Positions 63,530-64,000 of a stretch of DNA of 64,000 bases are shown here, one piece after another. The stretch is taken from the NCBI GenBank assembly GCA_025084515.1, contig JAJAGP010002204.1, positions 1-64,000 of the forward strand. Reading direction: 5' to 3'. Position 1 is the stretch's first letter. Every line of letters starts with the position of its first letter. The notes beneath the pieces are model-generated. The model saw only the letters and a list, made by a program, of their open reading frames with translations, searched no databases and was not told where the DNA came from. Source of the stretch: Ancistrus triradiatus. Lineage: Eukaryota; Chordata; Actinopteri; Siluriformes; Loricariidae. Made by a program: the position numbers and the translations under genes.

Positions 63530-64000
63530 GTTGGATATTATCATGGCATTTTATTGGGAGCAGTACATACTACTCATCGGTGTACTGGCTCTGCAAGCAA
63601 CATTAGCACAATAACTTTTCATGGATCTTTAATTTGTTGGTTTTTATGCCCATGCTGCCACACATGCGCCATCACCATGTAAACTGCCAAGCTGCAGTGG
63701 TGTAAAACACACTCCCATTTGACTCTGATGGAGTGAAATGTGCTTTTTGAAATAACAATTCATGCTTCACCACCTGGCAGTCTGATGGATTACTATGGGT
63801 CTAGCAGATTGGAAGACAACGTCACATGCACAAACGAATAGTGCAAGCTATAAAGTTTAGTGAAGGAGGAATAATGGTCTGGGGATGTTTATAATGGGTA
63901 AGCAGGACTTTAGGAAAGGGAATTCTTAATGCTACCACATACTGTGACATTCTAAAAAATATTTCCAGCAACTTTTTCCTGTTTAAGCACTTAAATTATC
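63530..64000 (+). mobile_element. Tc1-like element, sense, continues past the window
   Basis: Plus-strand text corresponds to a fish Tc1 transposase: ccacacatgcgccatcacca, then attcatgcttcaccacctgg (first Asp block, Asp codon lost), then aggaataatggtctggggat (GGIMVWG) and aattcttaatgctaccacat. Stops and small deletions are present. The second Asp and Glu blocks would lie beyond the window. Confidence 0.8.

Overview
The window is a piece of a teleost fish genome carrying one recognisable protein-coding gene on the + strand: the middle of oca2, the pigment transporter mutated in oculocutaneous albinism type 2 (P protein). Fourteen coding exons run from 1027 to 63119. Their lengths and phases match human OCA2 exons 7 to 20 as I remember them, and only exon 7 differs (158 nt here against 161 nt). 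The first six exons and the last four coding exons lie outside the window. Every junction is GT-AG and no exon has a frameshift or stop, so the gene looks intact here. The fish assignment rests on the TE content: many Tc1-like families, tRNA-derived SINEs of fish type, hAT elements, and L2/CR1-like and L1-like LINEs. An ostariophysan is plausible, but species is not determined.

Layout: exons 7 to 14 lie in 1-21009, with introns of 0.5 to 6 kb. Introns 14 (16.2 kb) and 15 (14.6 kb) are swollen by transposons. Exons 16 to 18 are close together (51954-53770). Intron 18 (8.1 kb) carries a three-level nest: a gag-bearing retroelement interrupted by an antisense LINE, which is itself interrupted by a SINE tail. 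Exons 19 and 20 close the gene part at 61903-63119, and another Tc1 copy runs off the right edge.

The exons encode, in order, the glycosylated luminal loop, the transmembrane core of the IT-superfamily (ArsB/NhaD/CitM-like) fold with its two conserved hairpin signatures, a charged cytoplasmic loop, and the start of the second membrane half. The remaining DNA is intronic: about fourteen Tc1/mariner copies or parts from several families, two hAT elements (one with a clear 8-bp target duplication), LINE remnants, about a dozen SINE pieces, several microsatellites, a 30-bp minisatellite and two degenerate tandem arrays. I found no RNA gene, no CRISPR array and no second host gene. I did not find a new multi-gene system. 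The most interesting items are the nested gag-type element with terminal direct repeats, the hAT element with an embedded minisatellite, and a strong cryptic in-frame splice donor inside oca2 exon 7.
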